Origin: Cupriavidus taiwanensis
GTDB taxonomy: Bacteria > Pseudomonadota > Gammaproteobacteria > Burkholderiales > Burkholderiaceae
Length of the DNA: 64,000 nucleotides
Direction: 5' to 3'
NCBI RefSeq assembly: GCF_900250115.1
Contig: NZ_LT984803.1
Span: 124,001 to 188,000 of the forward strand
The stretch's first letter is position 1, and every line of letters starts with the position of its first letter. The position numbers were made by a program, and so were the translations under genes. Under the pieces are notes generated by a model. It was not told the origin of the DNA. It saw nothing but the letters and a program-made list of their open reading frames with translations, and made no database searches. This document shows positions 9,033 to 18,593 of this stretch, piece after piece.

Positions 9033-10211
9033 ATGGAAGAGATCGTCATCGTTTCAGCCGCCCGCACGCCGATGGCTGCGTTCCAGGGCGAATTCGCCAG
9101 CGTCACCGCGCCGCAGCTGGGCGCCACGGCTATCCGCGCCGCGGTCGAGCGCGCCGGGATCAAGCCCGAGCAGGTAGAGGAAGTGGTGTTCGGCTGCGTG
9201 CTGCCAGCCGGCCAGGGACAGGCCCCGGCGCGCCAGGCCGCGCTGGGCGCGGGCCTGCCGCTCAGCGTGGGCTGCACCACCGTCAACAAGATGTGCGGCT
9301 CGGGCATGCGCGCGGCCATGACGGTTTATGACGGCTTGCTCGCGGGCTCGTTCGACATTGCCGTGGCCGGCGGCATGGAAAGCATGACCAATGCGCCCTA
9401 CCTGATCCCCAAGGGCCGCGGCGGCTACCGCATCGGCCACGGCATGATCTACGACCACATGATGCTGGACGGCCTGGAAGACGCGTATGACAAGGGCCGC
9501 GCCATGGGCACCTTCGGCGAGGACTGCGCCGCCAAGTACGGCTTCACGCGCCAGCAGCAGGACGAGTTCGCGATGGAAAGCGTGCGCCGTGCGCAGCAGG
9601 CCACCGAGAACGGCGATTTCCGCTGGGAGATCGCGCCGGTGACGGTGGCGGGCAAGGGCGGCGACACCGTGATCGACACCGACGAAGGCCCGCGCCGCAT
9701 CAAGCTCGACAAGATCCCGTCGCTCAGGCCGGCGTTTGCCAAGGACGGCACCATCACCGCGGCCTCGTCGTCGTCGATCAACGACGGCGCCTCGGCGCTG
9801 GTGATGATGCGCGCCTCCACCGCGAAGGCGCTGGGCCTGCAGCCGATCGCGCGCATGCTGGGCCACACCACCCACGCGCAGGCGCCGGGCTGGTTCACCA
9901 CCGCGCCGGTCGAGGCCATCGCCAAGCTGTACCGCAAGCTCGACTGGAGCACCGACAGCGTCGACCTGTTCGAGATCAACGAGGCCTTCGCCGTGGTGCC
10001 GATGGCAGCGATGCACGATCTCAAGATCCCGCGCGACAAGGTCAATATCCACGGCGGCGCCTGCGCGCTGGGTCACCCGATCGGGGCCTCGGGCGCGCGC
10101 ATCATGACCACGCTGATCGGCGCGCTGCGCAAGACCGGCGGCAAGCGGGGGGTGGCGAGCCTTTGCATCGGCGGTGGGGAGGCGACGGCGGTGGGGATCG
10201 AGCTGCTGTAA
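9033..10211 (+). CDS. Acetyl-CoA acetyltransferase (thiolase)
   Basis: A 392-residue thiolase with nucleophile C88 (NKMCGSGMRA), H348 (GHPIGASGARI) and C378 (SLCIGGGEA). It should condense or cleave acetoacetyl-CoA; in this context it would cleave the acetoacetate produced by HMG-CoA lyase after CoA activation. Length matches biosynthetic/degradative type II thiolases such as PhaA and AtoB, but it is not next to phaC or phaB. AGGAG precedes ATG 9033. Confidence 0.92.
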   Translation: MEEIVIVSAARTPMAAFQGEFASVTAPQLGATAIRAAVERAGIKPEQVEEVVFGCVLPAGQGQAPARQAALGAGLPLSVGCTTVNKMCGSGMRAAMTVYDGLLAGSFDIAVAGGMESMTNAPYLIPKGRGGYRIGHGMIYDHMMLDGLEDAYDKGRAMGTFGEDCAAKYGFTRQQQDEFAMESVRRAQQATENGDFRWEIAPVTVAGKGGDTVIDTDEGPRRIKLDKIPSLRPAFAKDGTITAASSSSINDGASALVMMRASTAKALGLQPIARMLGHTTHAQAPGWFTTAPVEAIAKLYRKLDWSTDSVDLFEINEAFAVVPMAAMHDLKIPRDKVNIHGGACALGHPIGASGARIMTTLIGALRKTGGKRGVASLCIGGGEATAVGIELL

Positions 10212-10237
10212 CGCACGTTCGCTAACCGCTTGGATTT

Positions 10238-10360
10238 CCCCCTCTCCCGCTCGCGGGAGAGGGGCCGGGGGAGAGGGCAGAAGCCGGCCAAGCACGACAG
10301 GCTTCACTTCGTGGCAACGCCGGCCCTCTCCCCCAACCCCTCTCCCAAAGGGAGAGGGGA
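10238..10360. repeat. Paired intergenic hairpin repeat (REP/BIME-like)
   Basis: Two inverted hairpins (CCCCTCTCCCGC/GCGGGAGAGGGG near 10238-10264 and CCCCTCTCCC/GGGAGAGGGG near 10337-10359) are separated by a short spacer. Each carries an extra GGGGGAGAGGGC or GCCCTCTCCCCC arm. This is the most complete example of the family in the window; it occupies the gap between the thiolase and SDR genes. Confidence 0.75.
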
Positions 10361-10414
10361 GCCGTACAGAGGCAGTTTGCTTAACCTGTGCGTACCCAGA
10401 ACAAGGAGCAACCC

Positions 10415-11095
10415 TTGCCAACCGCCCTCATCCTCGGTGCCTCGCGCGGCATCGGCCTTGAATTCGTGCGCCAGTACCGTGCCGACGGCTGGCGCGTCAT
10501 CGCGGCGGCGCGCACGCCCGAAGGCGTCGGTGCGCTGGAGGCGCTTGGCGCCGAGGCGCACCAGGCTGACCTGTCCGATGCCGGCGCGGTGGCGGGCCTG
10601 GGCTGGAAGCTCGACGGCGAGGCGCTCGACGTGGCGGTCTACAACGCCGGCGTGATGGGGCCGCGCACCGAGAGCGCGCAGCCGGTCACGCCGCCAGAGT
10701 TCGACCGCGTCATGCACGTCAACGTGCTCGGGCCGATGATGGCGCTGCCGTTGCTGCTGCCCTATGTCGAGGCCGGGCAGTCCGGCCACGGCGGCGTGCT
10801 GGCGGTGCTGTCGTCGCGCATGGGCAGCATCGGCGCGATGGAGCACAGCACCAGCTGGCTGTACCGCGTCAGCAAGGCGGGCGCCAACGCCGCGCTGCGC
10901 GCGGTGGCGCTGGACGCGCGCCACGCTACCTGCGTTGCGCTGCATCCCGGCTGGGTCAAGACCGACATGGGCGGCCAGGAAGCCGACCTGACCGTGCAGC
11001 AGAGCGTCAAGGGCATGCGCCAGGTGCTGGCCAGCGTCAAGCGCCGCGACAACGGCACCTTCCACAACTACGACGGCACGCCCATCCCCTGGTAA
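10415..11095 (+). CDS. SDR-family oxidoreductase, TTG start
   Basis: A 226-residue short-chain dehydrogenase with G8-A-S-R-G-I-G14, YNAGVMGP, and catalytic Y150-RVS-K154. The TTG at 10415 is preferred over a GTG at 10388 because AAGGAG stands six bases before it and the Rossmann strand starts immediately. Substrate unknown; position before an acyl-CoA dehydrogenase suggests a hydroxyacyl or ketoacyl intermediate. Confidence 0.85.
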   Translation: MPTALILGASRGIGLEFVRQYRADGWRVIAAARTPEGVGALEALGAEAHQADLSDAGAVAGLGWKLDGEALDVAVYNAGVMGPRTESAQPVTPPEFDRVMHVNVLGPMMALPLLLPYVEAGQSGHGGVLAVLSSRMGSIGAMEHSTSWLYRVSKAGANAALRAVALDARHATCVALHPGWVKTDMGGQEADLTVQQSVKGMRQVLASVKRRDNGTFHNYDGTPIPW

Positions 11096-11126
11096 GGGCG
11101 TGCGCACAACCCAACCCCGAACCGAC

Positions 11127-12257
11127 ATGCTGCTGACCCCCGAACAGGAAATGATCCGCGACGCCGTGCGCCAGTTCGCGCAGGAGGTGATCGCGCCGCA
11201 GGCCGCGCAGTGGGACCGCGACAAGACCTTTCCCAAGGACGTGCATCGGGAACTGGCGGCGCTGGGTGCCTATGGCGTGGCCGTGCCGGAAGAATACGGC
11301 GGCGCCGGCCTCGACTACCTGTCGCTCGCGCTGATCCTGGAAGAGATCGCGGCCGGCGACGGCGGCACTTCCACCGTCATCAGCGTCAACAACTGCCCGG
11401 TGTGCAGCATGCTGATGTCGTTCGCCAGCGAGGCGCAGAAGCAGCAGTGGCTGGTGCCGCTGGCGCGCGGCGAGATGCTCGGCGCGTTCTGCCTGACCGA
11501 GCCGCACGTCGGCTCCGATGCCTCGGCGCTGCGCACCACGGCGGTCCGCGACGGCGATCACTACGTGCTCAACGGCGTCAAGCAGTTCATCACCAGCGGG
11601 CAGAACGCCGACGTGGCGATCGTGCTGGCGGTGACCGACAAGGCCGCCGGCAAGCGCGGCATCAGCGCCTTCATCGTGCCGACCTCGACCCCGGGCTACG
11701 TGGTCGCGCGGCTCGAGGACAAGCTTGGCCAGCATTCGTCGGACACCGCGCAGATCCTGTTCGAGGATTGCCGCGTGCCGGCCGCGAACCTGCTCGGCGA
11801 CGAGGGCGGCGGCTACAAGATGGCGCTGTCGGGGCTGGAGGGCGGCCGCATCGGCATCGCCTCGCAGAGCATCGGCATGGCGCGCGCCGCGTTCGAGGCG
11901 GCGCTGGCCTATGCCAAGGAACGCGAGAGTTTCGGCCAGCCGTTGTTCCAGCACCAGGCGGTGCAGTTCCGCCTGGCCGAGATGGCCACGCGCATCGACG
12001 TCGCGCGCCAGATGGTGTGGCACGCCGCCGCGCTGCGCGATGCCGGCCGTCCCTGCCTGAAGGAAGCGGCGATGGCCAAGCTCTTCGCCAGCGAGATGGC
12101 GGAGCGGGTCTGCTCCGACGCGATCCAGGTGTTCGGCGGCTATGGCTACGTCAGCGACTTCCCGGTCGAGCGCATCTACCGCGACGTGCGCGTGTGCCAG
12201 ATCTACGAGGGCACCAGCGACATCCAGAAGATCCTGATCGCGCGCGCGCTGGCCTAG
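11127..12257 (+). CDS. Acyl-CoA dehydrogenase (short/branched chain type)
   Basis: A 376-residue FAD acyl-CoA dehydrogenase. FAD/substrate motifs are [14 protein letters not shown] and [18 protein letters not shown]; the catalytic base is the C-terminal E361 in [11 protein letters not shown], unlike the internal Glu of isovaleryl-CoA dehydrogenase upstream. It resembles isobutyryl- or 2-methylbutyryl-CoA dehydrogenases, so valine or isoleucine catabolism is a reasonable guess. ATG 11127 ([12 protein letters not shown]) matches the family start better than GTG 11100. Confidence 0.88.
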   Translation: MLLTPEQEMIRDAVRQFAQEVIAPQAAQWDRDKTFPKDVHRELAALGAYGVAVPEEYGGAGLDYLSLALILEEIAAGDGGTSTVISVNNCPVCSMLMSFASEAQKQQWLVPLARGEMLGAFCLTEPHVGSDASALRTTAVRDGDHYVLNGVKQFITSGQNADVAIVLAVTDKAAGKRGISAFIVPTSTPGYVVARLEDKLGQHSSDTAQILFEDCRVPAANLLGDEGGGYKMALSGLEGGRIGIASQSIGMARAAFEAALAYAKERESFGQPLFQHQAVQFRLAEMATRIDVARQMVWHAAALRDAGRPCLKEAAMAKLFASEMAERVCSDAIQVFGGYGYVSDFPVERIYRDVRVCQIYEGTSDIQKILIARALA

Positions 12258-12350
12258 CGCCGCCATTTGCGCGTACGATGAGCAGGCGTGCCGCGCCGGC
12301 GTCACGTATTCCCGCAACCGGACCTGCCACCACAAGAATAGGGCCCCGAC

Positions 12351-13007
12351 ATGACCGCAGCGATCGACTTCTACTTCGATTTCTCTTCGCCGTACGGCTA
12401 CTTCGCCAGCACCCGTATCGACGACCTGGCGCAGAAGTACGGGCGCAACGTCGCCTGGCATCCGATCCTGCTGGGCGTGGTGTTCAAGACCACCGGCGCG
12501 TCGCCGCTGCCGCAGCTGCCGCTCAAGGGCGACTACAGCTGGCGCGACTTCGAGCGTACCGCGCGCTTCCACGGCATCGACTACAAGCGTCCCACGCATT
12601 TCCCGCTGCCGACCACGCATGCCGCGCGCGCCATGCTGTGGCTGCAGAACCATCACGGCGACGACCTGGCCGCGGCCTTTGCCCGTTCGGTGTACCGCGC
12701 GCTGTTCGTCGACGACATCAACATTGCCGAGCCGGCCGAGATCATGAAGCTGGCCGAGCCGCTGGGCGTGGACGTGCAGGCGCTCGATGCCGGCGCCAGC
12801 AGCTACCAGATCAAGGACCAGCTCAAGGCCGAGATCGAGGTGGCGATGGCCAAGGGCGTGTTCGGCTCGCCCTTCGTCATCGTCGACGGCGAGCCGTTCT
12901 GGGGCTTCGACCGCTTCGACCAGGTCGAGGCCCACCTGAAGAGCCGCCGCCAGACCGAGCTCCGGGCCGTGCCCAACCTCGATACCAAGGAAAAGAAACC
13001 CGCATGA
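12351..13007 (+). CDS. DsbA-family 2-hydroxychromene-2-carboxylate isomerase-like protein
   Basis: A 218-residue thioredoxin-fold protein of the kappa-GST/HCCA-isomerase class. The N-terminal FYFDFSSPYGYF with the catalytic serine in place of CxxC, and the late FGSPFVIVDGEPFWGFDR segment, are typical. It likely uses glutathione for isomerisation of an aromatic or other intermediate; the true substrate is unknown. It overlaps the next gene by ATGA. Confidence 0.88.
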   Translation: MTAAIDFYFDFSSPYGYFASTRIDDLAQKYGRNVAWHPILLGVVFKTTGASPLPQLPLKGDYSWRDFERTARFHGIDYKRPTHFPLPTTHAARAMLWLQNHHGDDLAAAFARSVYRALFVDDINIAEPAEIMKLAEPLGVDVQALDAGASSYQIKDQLKAEIEVAMAKGVFGSPFVIVDGEPFWGFDRFDQVEAHLKSRRQTELRAVPNLDTKEKKPA

Positions 13008-13690
13008 CTGCAGCAACCCCCGGCCATTCCGGCCGCTTCGATTGTGTGATCTTCGATTGCGACGGCGTGCTCGTCGACAGCGAGCCCATCGTCAACCGCG
13101 TGCTCAACCAGATGCTGAACGAACTCGGCATCGAGATCTCGCTGGAAGACTCCACGCGCCTGTTCCTGGGCCGCGCGGTGCGCGAAGAGCTCGACATGAT
13201 CGAACGCATGCGCGGCGCGCCGCTGCCCGAGAACTGGCTGTCGACCTGGCTGGCGCGCCGCAATGCGGTGCTGGAAGAAGAGGTTGTGGCGGTGGCGCAT
13301 GTGCGCGAGGCCATCCGCGCGGTCGCGGCCACCGGCATGCCGGTGTGCGTGGCGTCGGGCGCGGACCGCGTCAAGGTCAAGCTGCAGCTGACCAAGACCG
13401 GGCTGGTCGAGCTGTTCCAGCAGGACCAGCGCGAGCATATCTTCTCGGCCACCGAGGTGGCGCGCAGCAAGCCGGCGCCGGACGTGTACCTGCTGGCCGC
13501 GCGCACCATGGGCGTCGAGCCGGCGCGCTGCGCCGTGGTGGAAGACAGCCCGACCGGCGTGACCGCGGGCGTGGCGGCCGGCATGACGGTGTTCGGCTAC
13601 GCCGCGCGCAACGATGCCGCGCAACTGCGTGAGGCCGGCGCGCGCACCATCTTCACCGACATGCGCGAGCTGCCGGAGCTGGTGGGATGA
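13004..13690 (+). CDS. HAD-superfamily phosphatase/phosphoglucomutase-like (subfamily IA)
   Basis: A 228-residue HAD hydrolase. Motif I is D18-C-D20-GVLVDSE, motif II is the serine in CVASGAD, motif III is SKPAPDVYL and motif IV is VVEDSPTG. This pattern fits beta-phosphoglucomutase or small sugar/phosphoglycolate phosphatases. The substrate cannot be told from sequence. Coupled by four-base overlaps to the genes on both sides. Confidence 0.85.
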   Translation: MTAATPGHSGRFDCVIFDCDGVLVDSEPIVNRVLNQMLNELGIEISLEDSTRLFLGRAVREELDMIERMRGAPLPENWLSTWLARRNAVLEEEVVAVAHVREAIRAVAATGMPVCVASGADRVKVKLQLTKTGLVELFQQDQREHIFSATEVARSKPAPDVYLLAARTMGVEPARCAVVEDSPTGVTAGVAAGMTVFGYAARNDAAQLREAGARTIFTDMRELPELVG

Positions 13691-14145
13691 CGGGCGCGAA
13701 GGCGGCCAGGGCGGCCAAGGTCCCGCAGCGCCTGCCCAAGGCAGGGCCGGTGCCGTGCCCGTGCGGCAGTGCGGACTATGACGCCTGCTGCGGCCGCTTT
13801 CACCGCGGCGAGGCGCTGCCGCCCAATGCCGAGGCGCTGATGCGCTCGCGCTACAGCGCCTATGTGCTGAACGACCTCGGCTGGCTGCGCCAGACCTGGC
13901 ATGCGTCTACCTGCCCGCCCGACCTGGTGCCCGACACCGCGACGCGCTGGCTCGGCCTGACGGTCAAGGCGCATGCGCAGCAGGACGACACGCATGCCGA
14001 AGTGGAATTCGTGGCGCGCTACAAGGTAGGCGGGCGCGCCTGGCGGCTGCATGAGCGCAGCCGCTTTGTCTGCGAGGCGCGCGCCCCGGGCGAGCTGCCG
14101 CGCTGGCTTTATGTGGATGGCGACATCATCGGGGAGGCACCATGA
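13687..14145 (+). CDS. YchJ-family SEC-C motif protein
   Basis: A 152-residue protein of the YchJ/UPF0225 family. The N-terminal zinc motif is PCPCGSADYDACCGRFH, followed by the conserved LMRSRYSAYV segment of an NTF2-like domain. Function is unknown. It overlaps the HAD gene before it and the GST gene after it by ATGA, so the three form a tight operon. Confidence 0.85.
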   Translation: MTGAKAARAAKVPQRLPKAGPVPCPCGSADYDACCGRFHRGEALPPNAEALMRSRYSAYVLNDLGWLRQTWHASTCPPDLVPDTATRWLGLTVKAHAQQDDTHAEVEFVARYKVGGRAWRLHERSRFVCEARAPGELPRWLYVDGDIIGEAP

Positions 14146-14831
14146 GCATCGACAAGCAGAAAGAGCCGGAGTACCTGCTGTATTGCTTTGCCCAGTCCGG
14201 CAACGCCTACAAGGTGGCGCAGCTGCTCGAAACCGTCGGCGTGCAGCGCGGCCAGCCGCCGCATCAGCCACTCTGGCGGGCGCGCTTTGTCGATTTCTTC
14301 AACGGCGAGACCCGCACCCCCGAATACCGCGCCATCAACGTGATGGGCGAGGTGCCGGTGCTGGAGTTCGCCGGCCAGCGCCTGTCGCAGTCCGGCGCCA
14401 TCCTCGAGACGCTGGCCGCGCGGCTGGATGCGTTCGGCCCGCGCAACGAAGCCGAGCGCGCCGAGGTGCTGCGCTGGCTGCTGTTCGACAACCACAAGTT
14501 CACCTCGTACACCGCCACCTACCGCTTCATGCGCAACTTCGCCAGGTCGCCCGATGCCGCCGTGCTGGAGTTCTTCCGCGCGCGCTGCGAAGGCGCGTGG
14601 AACATACTGAACGCACACCTGGCCGGGCGCGACTTCGTGCTGGGCGAGCGCCCCACCATCGCCGACTTCTCGCTGGCGGGCTACGTTTTCTTCGATGACG
14701 AGATCGGCGTGCACTGGCGCAAGGAATATCCGCATATCCATGCGTGGACCGAGCGCTTCCGCGCGTTGCCGGGCTGGAAGCATCCCTACGACCTGATGCC
14801 GGGGCATCCGTTACCCAAGGCCGCCGGCTGA
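14142..14831 (+). CDS. Glutathione S-transferase family protein
   Basis: A 229-residue GST. The N-terminal thioredoxin-like domain ends with [22 protein letters not shown], where the SQSGAIL stretch holds the glutathione gamma-glutamyl group; the C-terminal all-helical domain has the conserved [17 protein letters not shown] hydrophobic staple motif. Substrate unknown. Last gene of the overlapping 12351-14831 group. Confidence 0.87.
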   Translation: MSIDKQKEPEYLLYCFAQSGNAYKVAQLLETVGVQRGQPPHQPLWRARFVDFFNGETRTPEYRAINVMGEVPVLEFAGQRLSQSGAILETLAARLDAFGPRNEAERAEVLRWLLFDNHKFTSYTATYRFMRNFARSPDAAVLEFFRARCEGAWNILNAHLAGRDFVLGERPTIADFSLAGYVFFDDEIGVHWRKEYPHIHAWTERFRALPGWKHPYDLMPGHPLPKAAG

Positions 14832-14895
14832 GCCCGGCCGCGGCAGCACGGCGGCAGGCGGCGCACAACCCTATCTGGCAGCGAGAGACTCCGAG

Positions 14896-16503
14896 ATGCC
14901 CACGCTCGAAACCAAACTGAACGTCCGCTCCGAATCGTTCAAGGCTAATGCCGAGGCCATGCGCGCGCTGGTGGCCGACCTCAAGGCGAAGATCGCGAAG
15001 CTGGCCGAAGGCGGCGGCGCGGCCGCACGGGACAAGCACCTGGCGCGCGGCAAGCTGCTGCCGCGCGAGCGCGTGCAGCAGCTGCTCGACCCGGGCACGC
15101 CGTTCCTGGAGCTGTCGCAGCTGGCCGCGTACGACATGTACGACGATGCCGCGCCGGGCGCCGGCATCATCACCGGCATCGGCCGCGTGGCCGGGCAGGA
15201 ATGCGTGATCGTCTGCAACGACGCCACCGTCAAGGGCGGCACGTATTACCCGATGACGGTCAAGAAGCATGTGCGCGCGCAGGAGATCGCCGAGGAGAAC
15301 CACCTGCCGTGCATCTACCTGGTCGATTCCGGCGGCGCCAACCTGCCCAACCAGGACGAGGTCTTCCCCGACCGCGACCACTTCGGCCGCATCTTCTACA
15401 ACCAGGCCAACCTGTCCAAGCGCGGCATCCCGCAGATCGCGGTGGTGATGGGCTCGTGTACCGCGGGCGGCGCCTACGTGCCGGCGATGAGCGACGAATC
15501 GATCATCGTCAGGAACCAGGGCACCATCTTCCTGGGCGGCCCGCCGCTGGTGAAGGCGGCCACCGGCGAGGAGGTCAGCGCCGAGGACCTGGGCGGCGCC
15601 GACGTGCATACGCGCCTGTCCGGCGTGGCCGACTACTTCGCGCAGAACGACCACCACGCGCTCAGCCTGGCGCGCAATATCGTGCAGCACCTGAACCGCC
15701 GCAAGCCGGACCAGATCCGCCTGCACCAGCCGGTCGAGCCGCTGTACCCGGTGGAGGAGCTGTACGGCGTGATCCCGACCGACACGCGCAAGCCGTACGA
15801 CGTGCGCGAGGTGATCGCGCGCCTGGTCGACGGCTCGGAGTTCGACGAGTTCAAGGCGCGCTATGGCACCACGCTGGTATGCGGCTTCGCGCGCATCTGG
15901 GGCTATCCGGTCGGCATCGTTGCCAACAACGGCATCCTGTTCTCGGAGTCGGCGCTGAAGGGCGCGCACTTTATCGAGCTGTGCTGCCAGCGCAAGATCC
16001 CGCTGGTGTTCCTGCAGAACATCACGGGCTTCATGGTGGGGCGCAAGTACGAGAACGAAGGCATCGCCCGCAACGGCGCCAAGATGGTGACGGCGGTGGC
16101 GACCGCGCAGGTGCCTAAGTTCACGGTGATCATCGGCGGCTCGTTTGGCGCGGGAAACTACGGCATGTGCGGCCGTGCGTATTCGCCGCGCTTCCTGTGG
16201 ATGTGGCCGAACGCGCGCATCTCGGTGATGGGCGGCGAGCAGGCCGCGAGCGTGCTGGCGACGGTGCGCCGCGATGGCATCGAAGCCAGGGGCGGCCAGT
16301 GGAGCGCGCAGGAAGAAGATGCCTTCAAGCAGCCGATCCGCGACCAGTACGAGCACCAGGGCCACCCGTACTACGCCAGCGCGCGGCTGTGGGACGACGG
16401 CGTGATCGATCCCGCGCAGACGCGCACGGTGCTGGGACTGGGCCTGTCGGCCAGCCTCAATGCGCCGATCGACGAGATGAAGTTCGGCGTGTTCCGCATG
16501 TAA
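14896..16503 (+). CDS. liuB: Methylcrotonyl-CoA carboxylase, carboxyltransferase subunit
   Basis: A 535-residue carboxyltransferase (beta) subunit that moves CO2 from biotin to 3-methylcrotonyl-CoA, giving 3-methylglutaconyl-CoA, the second committed step of leucine breakdown. Two crotonase-like halves carry the oxyanion segments [16 protein letters not shown] and [29 protein letters not shown] near the end is typical of MCC-beta rather than propionyl-CoA carboxylase. Its partner subunit is at 23082, beyond the bio genes. Also named mccB. Confidence 0.93.
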   Translation: MPTLETKLNVRSESFKANAEAMRALVADLKAKIAKLAEGGGAAARDKHLARGKLLPRERVQQLLDPGTPFLELSQLAAYDMYDDAAPGAGIITGIGRVAGQECVIVCNDATVKGGTYYPMTVKKHVRAQEIAEENHLPCIYLVDSGGANLPNQDEVFPDRDHFGRIFYNQANLSKRGIPQIAVVMGSCTAGGAYVPAMSDESIIVRNQGTIFLGGPPLVKAATGEEVSAEDLGGADVHTRLSGVADYFAQNDHHALSLARNIVQHLNRRKPDQIRLHQPVEPLYPVEELYGVIPTDTRKPYDVREVIARLVDGSEFDEFKARYGTTLVCGFARIWGYPVGIVANNGILFSESALKGAHFIELCCQRKIPLVFLQNITGFMVGRKYENEGIARNGAKMVTAVATAQVPKFTVIIGGSFGAGNYGMCGRAYSPRFLWMWPNARISVMGGEQAASVLATVRRDGIEARGGQWSAQEEDAFKQPIRDQYEHQGHPYYASARLWDDGVIDPAQTRTVLGLGLSASLNAPIDEMKFGVFRM

Positions 16504-16542
16504 GCGTGTAACGCTCCACCGCCCGATATTGCCTGACCCCCG

Positions 16543-17439
16543 ATGCGCCGCGCCGCCCGCCTGTTTCACCGCCTCGCCCTGGCCACGGTGCTTGCCCTGC
16601 TGGCACCGCTGTGCGGGCATGCGCAGATGGCGAACGACAACGGCCAGTCGGCGGCGCGCGTGCGCTTCCAGGAGCAGGTGGTGATGCTGCCCAAGGCCGC
16701 GATCCCCTCGCGCATCGACCTGGAAGCGACGGTGTTCAAGCCGCCCGGCGCCGGGCCGTTCCCGCTGGTGGTGATCAACCACGGCAAGGCGCCGGGCCGG
16801 CCCGCCATGCAGGGGCGCGCGCGCTTCCCGGCGCAGAGCGTGGAGTTCCTGCGCCGCGGCTACGTGGTGGTGCTGCCGATGCGGCAAGGCTTTGCGCGCT
16901 CGGGCGGCGCCTATATCGGCGGCAGCTGCGACATCGAGACCAATGGCATGATGCAGGCCGACGACGTAGTCGCCACGCTCGACTACATGGCCACGCAGCC
17001 CTATGTCGACATGGACCGCATCGTCGTGATCGGCCAGTCGCACGGCGGGCTGACCACCATGGCATTCAGCACCATCGCCTATCCCGGCGTGCGCGGCGTG
17101 GTCAACTTTGCCGGCGGGTTGCGCAACCTGAACTGCCCGGACTGGGAAGAGCGCCTGGTCGATGCCTTCGCCAGCTACGGCAGCGTGGCGCGCTACCCCT
17201 CGCTGTGGGTCTATGGCGAGAATGACAGCTACTGGCCGGTGCCCTTGCCCGGCCGCATGTTCAACGCCTTCAAGGCGCGCGCCAGCGGTCCCGCGGCGCA
17301 GGCCCGGCTGGTCGACGTGGGCGAGTTCGGCGCCGACTCGCACCGCCTGTTCAGCGCGCGCGAAGGCATCCCGGTGTGGCTGCCGGAGGTGGGCGAGTTC
17401 TTTCGCTCGCTGGGGCTGCCCTTCGATCCGGGCGCCTGA
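16543..17439 (+). CDS. Exported alpha/beta hydrolase (dienelactone-hydrolase-like)
   Basis: A 298-residue alpha/beta hydrolase with a Sec signal peptide (MRRAARLFHRLALATVLALL, cleavage near GHA at residue 26). The nucleophile elbow is G-Q-S166-H-G-G, the acid D is in YGENDSYW, and a late histidine (DSHRLF) completes the triad. The Arg/Lys-rich N-terminus and secretion make it an odd companion for cytoplasmic liu genes on both sides. Substrate unknown. Confidence 0.8.
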   Translation: MRRAARLFHRLALATVLALLAPLCGHAQMANDNGQSAARVRFQEQVVMLPKAAIPSRIDLEATVFKPPGAGPFPLVVINHGKAPGRPAMQGRARFPAQSVEFLRRGYVVVLPMRQGFARSGGAYIGGSCDIETNGMMQADDVVATLDYMATQPYVDMDRIVVIGQSHGGLTTMAFSTIAYPGVRGVVNFAGGLRNLNCPDWEERLVDAFASYGSVARYPSLWVYGENDSYWPVPLPGRMFNAFKARASGPAAQARLVDVGEFGADSHRLFSAREGIPVWLPEVGEFFRSLGLPFDPGA

Positions 17440-17482
17440 GCCGCATCATCCCTATCCGCCATATCCGCCAACGGAGCGAACC

Positions 17483-18271
17483 ATGGAATTCACTGCCCTG
17501 ACCGTCAATATCGCCAACCACGTCGCCACCGTCACGCTGAACCGGCCCGACGTGCGCAACGCCTTCAACGAGACCGTGATCGCCGAGCTGACCGGCGCCT
17601 TCCGCGCGCTGGGCGACATGGACGAGGTGCGCGCCATCGTGCTGGCCGGCAGCGGCCCGGCCTTCTGCGCCGGCGCCGACCTGAACTGGATGAAGAAGAT
17701 GGCGGGCTACTCCGACGACCAGAACCGCGCCGATGCGCTGACGCTGGCGCAGATGCTGCACACCATCTGGTCGTGCCCGCGCCCGGTGATCGCGCGCATC
17801 CAGGGTGACACCTATGCCGGCGGCATGGGCCTGGTGGCCGCATGCGATATCGCGGTGGCGGCCGAGCATGCGCATTTCTGCCTGTCCGAGGCGCGCCTGG
17901 GCCTGCTGCCCGCCACCATCGGCCCGTACGTGATCCGTGCCATGGGTGAGCAGGCCGCGCGCCGCTACTTCATCACCGCCGAGCGCTTCGACGCGGCCGA
18001 GGCGCTGCGCCTGGGCCTGCTGCATGCGGTGGTGCCGGCCGAGGCGCTCGACGCCAAGGTTGCCGAACTGACCGCCGCGCTGGTGGCCAACAGTCCCAAT
18101 GCCGTGCGCGAGAGCAAGCGGCTGGTGCAGGACATCGCCGGGCGCGCCATCGACAACGACCTGCTGGCGGATACGGCAGAGCGCATCGCCAGCATCCGGG
18201 CGTCGGAAGAGGGACGCGAAGGGGTGAAGTCGTTCCTGGAAAAGCGCACGCCGTCGTGGCGGCCGGCTTGA
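17483..18271 (+). CDS. liuC: Methylglutaconyl-CoA hydratase (enoyl-CoA hydratase family)
   Basis: A 262-residue crotonase-fold enzyme, placed to hydrate 3-methylglutaconyl-CoA to HMG-CoA. The first oxyanion segment is AFCAGADLNWMKKM (residues 63-76) and the second is GDTYAGGMGLVAACD, with the SEARLGLLPATIGPYV strand. The ADLNWM signature is typical of LiuC/AUH rather than general enoyl-CoA hydratases. GGAG precedes the ATG at 17483. Confidence 0.9.
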   Translation: MEFTALTVNIANHVATVTLNRPDVRNAFNETVIAELTGAFRALGDMDEVRAIVLAGSGPAFCAGADLNWMKKMAGYSDDQNRADALTLAQMLHTIWSCPRPVIARIQGDTYAGGMGLVAACDIAVAAEHAHFCLSEARLGLLPATIGPYVIRAMGEQAARRYFITAERFDAAEALRLGLLHAVVPAEALDAKVAELTAALVANSPNAVRESKRLVQDIAGRAIDNDLLADTAERIASIRASEEGREGVKSFLEKRTPSWRPA

Positions 18272-18593
18272 AGAAGTCATCCTTGCAGCTTGTTTGCTCC
18301 CCTCTCCCGCGCGCGGGAGAGGAGAGCCTCCCACGGCATGCGACAGCGCGACGCAGCAAATAAAGAGCGCGCGCGATTGCGTGGAGATGGCGGCACGCTA
18401 GCCACAAGCGCAGTGCTTCTTGCTAGCAAACTTCGCTAAATCCCGTCAAAGCGGCGCTAACGGGAAAATTCCCGCGACGTTGCCAAGGCGCGGAAGTCGT
18501 CCCTACCATGACCCTCCCAATCCGCCCGCGACCAGCGCGCCGACCGGCCCCGCCGGCAGCGCCAGCGCGGACGGCCAACCAAGGAGGGCTATC
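18272..18593 (+). other. Gap between liuC and bioA: repeat plus bioA leader
   Basis: 322 bases with no credible gene. It holds a single hairpin repeat at 18299-18325 whose core CCTCTCCCGC/GCGGGAGAGG is a perfect 22-base palindrome (18301-18322). Downstream is an AT-richer stretch (about 18415-18480, with GCTAGCAAACTTCGCTAAAT) likely to contain the bioA promoter. No BirA-type operator was recognised. The strong Shine-Dalgarno AAGGAGGG is at 18581-18588. Confidence 0.55.
18299..18325. repeat. Single intergenic hairpin repeat
   Basis: One unit of the CCCTCTCCCGC/GCGGGAGAGGG family, here as a perfect palindrome located 28 bases after the liuC stop. Unlike the other three loci it is not paired with an inverted partner. 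It may end the liuC transcript. Confidence 0.65.

Noticed and set aside
18415..18500. A possible BirA-type operator before bioA
   Set aside because: No TTGTAAACC/GGTTTACAA-like dyad is present; the short inverted pieces seen do not match a known biotin operator.
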